DNA from: an uncultured Eubacteriales bacterium
GTDB taxonomy: Bacteria; Bacillota; Clostridia; Oscillospirales; Acutalibacteraceae
Reading direction: 5' to 3'
DNA length: 8,300 nucleotides
Assembly (NCBI GenBank): GCA_902462035.1
Contig: CABQAC010000088.1
Span: 1-8,300, forward strand
Under the pieces are notes generated by a model. That model made no database searches. It saw only the letters and a list, made by a program, of their open reading frames with translations, and was not told where the DNA came from. Positions 6,772-8,300 of this stretch are shown one piece after another. Each line of letters begins with the position of its first letter. Within the stretch, counting starts at the first letter, position 1. The position numbers were made by a program, and so were the translations under genes.

Positions 6772-7482
6772 TTAAAGAGCCTGCTCCTTGCGCCGGTTTT
6801 TGGGTTTCGGCACAGTGCCGGACATAAGCATCGCCTGAATATCCGGCAGCGCCGCCGGCTCGATCGACCGGATGGGAAAAGCCGCTATGCGGCGCTCCGG
6901 CGTGGAAACCACAAGCAGATCTTCCATTTCTTCGTAATAGCTGGTGCCGTCAAGGGGGATCACCCAAGCGCCTTCGCCTTCGCCAATTTGAATTTCGTCC
7001 GGAAAAATCTCTGCCGTCACCGTTTTACCGTTTGCAAGGTGTTTTGCCCGGCTGCGCAGCGAACCATAGGGGACCAGCCAAATCAACGCGATGATGGCAA
7101 AACAGATCCCGGAAAAAACGAGGCTTGAAACCTCCCTGGGGGAAACCAGAAAATAGGTGACGGCAAACAGCACGCCGAACAGCGCCAGCAGCACGGTCTG
7201 TACTACAGCCCGGTTGCCGGTTGTTTTAAACGGGTGTTCCGCTTTCAGGCAGGCGTAATAATCGTCCTGCGTCAGGGTATACCGGATTTTCAGCCCGGTA
7301 AATGCTTCTTCGTAGTCAGCGGCGCCCTGATCGGCAATCCATTCCACTTCGGTGCCGTCCCAGGCGGTCTCGCCCTGCTGGTCCTCATCCTGTCCCACGG
7401 TTTGGCCGGTCAGATCCCGTACCTCGGCCTGCTGGGCCGGGTCCGGTTCGGCGGGGGGAAGAGGGCTGCCGTTCTGTTGCAT
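6772..7482 (-). CDS. YcxB-like membrane protein with acidic N-terminal extension
   Basis: A 236-residue protein of unproven role. The first 60 residues are rich in Pro, Gln, Asp and Glu and probably disordered; the other copies lack this extension. Then come KIRYTLTQDDYYACLKAEHP (T-x-x-D-Y at 71-75), membrane helices near 94-113 and 118-138, and a tail with VTAEIFPDEIQIGEGEGAW, VIPLDGTSYYEEMEDLLVV and IAAFPIRSI. The C-terminus is basic (PKPKNRRKEQAL). The helix pair plus an I-P-L-D strand fits the YcxB-like plan. I choose the ATG at 7482: AGGAGG lies six bases upstream, and an earlier in-frame ATG at 7497 would place that ribosome site inside the coding region. The gene is 28 bases after gyrB, so it is the first of the four inserted genes and is probably read from the gyrB promoter. 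Confidence 0.66.
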   Translation of the reverse strand: MQQNGSPLPPAEPDPAQQAEVRDLTGQTVGQDEDQQGETAWDGTEVEWIADQGAADYEEAFTGLKIRYTLTQDDYYACLKAEHPFKTTGNRAVVQTVLLALFGVLFAVTYFLVSPREVSSLVFSGICFAIIALIWLVPYGSLRSRAKHLANGKTVTAEIFPDEIQIGEGEGAWVIPLDGTSYYEEMEDLLVVSTPERRIAAFPIRSIEPAALPDIQAMLMSGTVPKPKNRRKEQAL

Positions 7483-7488
7483 GAAGAA

Positions 7489-7494
7489 CCTCCT
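7489..7494 (-). promoter_or_regulatory. Ribosome binding site that fixes the start of the first YcxB-like gene
   Basis: AGGAGG on the minus strand, six bases before the ATG at 7482. Because it directly follows another in-frame ATG at 7497, it decides between two starts: 7482 (236 residues) has a perfect ribosome site, while 7497 has none at usable spacing. Confidence 0.8.
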
Positions 7495-7510
7495 CATCCA
7501 TTATAAATAA

Positions 7511-8300
7511 TTAAATATCCAAATTTTGAACATACTTCGCGTTCTTTTCGATAAATTCGCGCCGGGGCTCCACTTTGTCCCCCATTAGGATGGTAAAAAT
7601 TTCGTCAGCCGCGGCAGCGTCCTCCAGCCCCACGCAAAGCATGGTTCGCTGTTCGGGATCCATAGTTGTTTCCCAAAGCTGTTCCGCGTTCATTTCGCCC
7701 AAGCCTTTATACCGCTGAATGGCCACATTTCCGCCCATCGCGGCAATGATTTGATCGCGTTCGGGATCGCTATACGCATACAGGTGCTGTTTGCCCTTCG
7801 ACAGCTTATAAAGCGGCGGCTGCGCCAGATAAATATGCCCTTCTTCAATAAGCGGCCGCATAAAGCGGAAAAAGAAGGTCAGCAGCAGCGTGCGGATATG
7901 AGATCCATCCACGTCGGCATCCGCCATGATGATGACCTTGCCGTAACGCAGCTTTTCGATATTAAATTCGTCCCCAATGCCGCAGCCCAATGCGGTGATA
8001 ACCGGCATGAGCTTGTCGTTGCCGTACACCTTGTCGAGCCTGGCTTTTTCCACATTGAGCATTTTGCCCCACAAGGGAAGAATCGCCTGGAACCGCCGGT
8101 CGCGCCCGCCCTTGGCGGAACCGCCCGCGGAGTCGCCCTCCACGATATAAATTTCGGTCTCGGCAATATCTTTAGACTGACAATCCGCCAGCTTGCCGGG
8201 CAGGGAGGCAGATTCCAGCGCCGACTTGCGCTGTACCAATTCCCGCGCCTTTTTCGCCGCTTCGACCACCTCGTCATCGGTCGCGCCGATGCGGCCGTAT
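7511..8300 (-). CDS. gyrB: DNA gyrase subunit B, C-terminal part (cut by window edge)
   Basis: About 262 residues are present; the ATPase and transducer domains lie beyond the right edge. What remains is the TOPRIM domain and C-terminal tail, which bind Mg2+ and dock on GyrA. Visible landmarks are KSALESASLPGKLADC, the TOPRIM motif VEGDSAGGSAKGG with its Glu, LPLWGKMLNVEKA, ALGCGIG, the metal-binding MADADVDGSHIRT (three Asp), IYLAQPPLYKL, the QRYKGLGEMNAEQLWETTMD signature, and a short end NLDI. The tail lacks the large insertion of enterobacterial GyrB, as is usual in Gram-positives. ParE and GyrB are close relatives, but linkage to gyrA supports GyrB. The residue aligned to E. coli Lys447 is Trp (codon 8071-8069). 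The first complete codon inside the window begins at 8299; the frame continues off the edge. The stop is TAA at 7513-7511, with no terminator after it, so transcription probably continues into the four YcxB-like genes and gyrA. Confidence 0.96.
   Translation of the reverse strand, partial: YGRIGATDDEVVEAAKKARELVQRKSALESASLPGKLADCQSKDIAETEIYIVEGDSAGGSAKGGRDRRFQAILPLWGKMLNVEKARLDKVYGNDKLMPVITALGCGIGDEFNIEKLRYGKVIIMADADVDGSHIRTLLLTFFFRFMRPLIEEGHIYLAQPPLYKLSKGKQHLYAYSDPERDQIIAAMGGNVAIQRYKGLGEMNAEQLWETTMDPEQRTMLCVGLEDAAAADEIFTILMGDKVEPRREFIEKNAKYVQNLDI

Noticed and set aside
7500..7505. Perfect TATAAT on the minus strand between gyrB and the first YcxB-like gene
   Set aside because: No acceptable -35 lies 16-18 bases upstream (nearest hexamers match poorly), and transcription from it would begin at or inside the AGGAGG ribosome site. 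The AT-rich gap explains the match by chance.

Overview
The window is a compact, single-direction piece of a bacterial chromosome; every supported gene lies on the minus strand. The protein sequences suggest a Gram-positive member of the class Clostridia, perhaps near Oscillospirales. The reasons are the short GyrB C-terminus without the large enterobacterial insertion, the GyrB stretch LPLWGKMLNVEKA followed by YGNDKLMPVI, the GyrA quinolone region HPHGDASVYDALVRLAQ, strong AGGAGG-type ribosome binding sites and a moderately high GC content. This assignment comes from remembered family patterns, not a search.

In the direction of transcription (right to left), the window opens inside gyrB, of which the C-terminal ~262 residues are present (8300-7511). 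Between gyrB and gyrA, where related genomes often have the two genes adjacent or nearly so, there are four small membrane-protein genes (7482-6772, 6736-6173, 6150-5587 and 5563-4412). All four have the same layout: a short soluble N-terminus, usually with a T-x-x-D-Y/F motif, two transmembrane segments, and a beta-rich tail of about 100 residues. I assign them to the YcxB-like family. The last is a head-to-tail duplication, so the block holds five such domains. A complete gyrA (4405-1907) follows only 6 bases after the fourth gene. Gaps across gyrB-ycxB-like x4-gyrA are 6-35 bases with no terminator seen, so they probably form one transcript. It ends at a strong intrinsic terminator just after gyrA (1900-1861).

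Past the terminator is a second tightly packed set: a HAD phosphatase with a GTG start (1835-1170), a short QueG-like iron-sulfur protein (1159-338), and the N-terminus of an Orn/Lys/Arg decarboxylase-family PLP enzyme (341 to the left edge). The last two share an ATGA stop/start overlap.

The gyrase subunits introduce negative supercoils. The YcxB-like proteins have no established biochemical role, and their placement inside a gyrase operon is the least explained feature. The downstream set looks like ordinary housekeeping or accessory metabolism. No RNA genes, mobile elements, CRISPR arrays or long repeats were seen, and no gene-free stretch exceeds about 35 bases.
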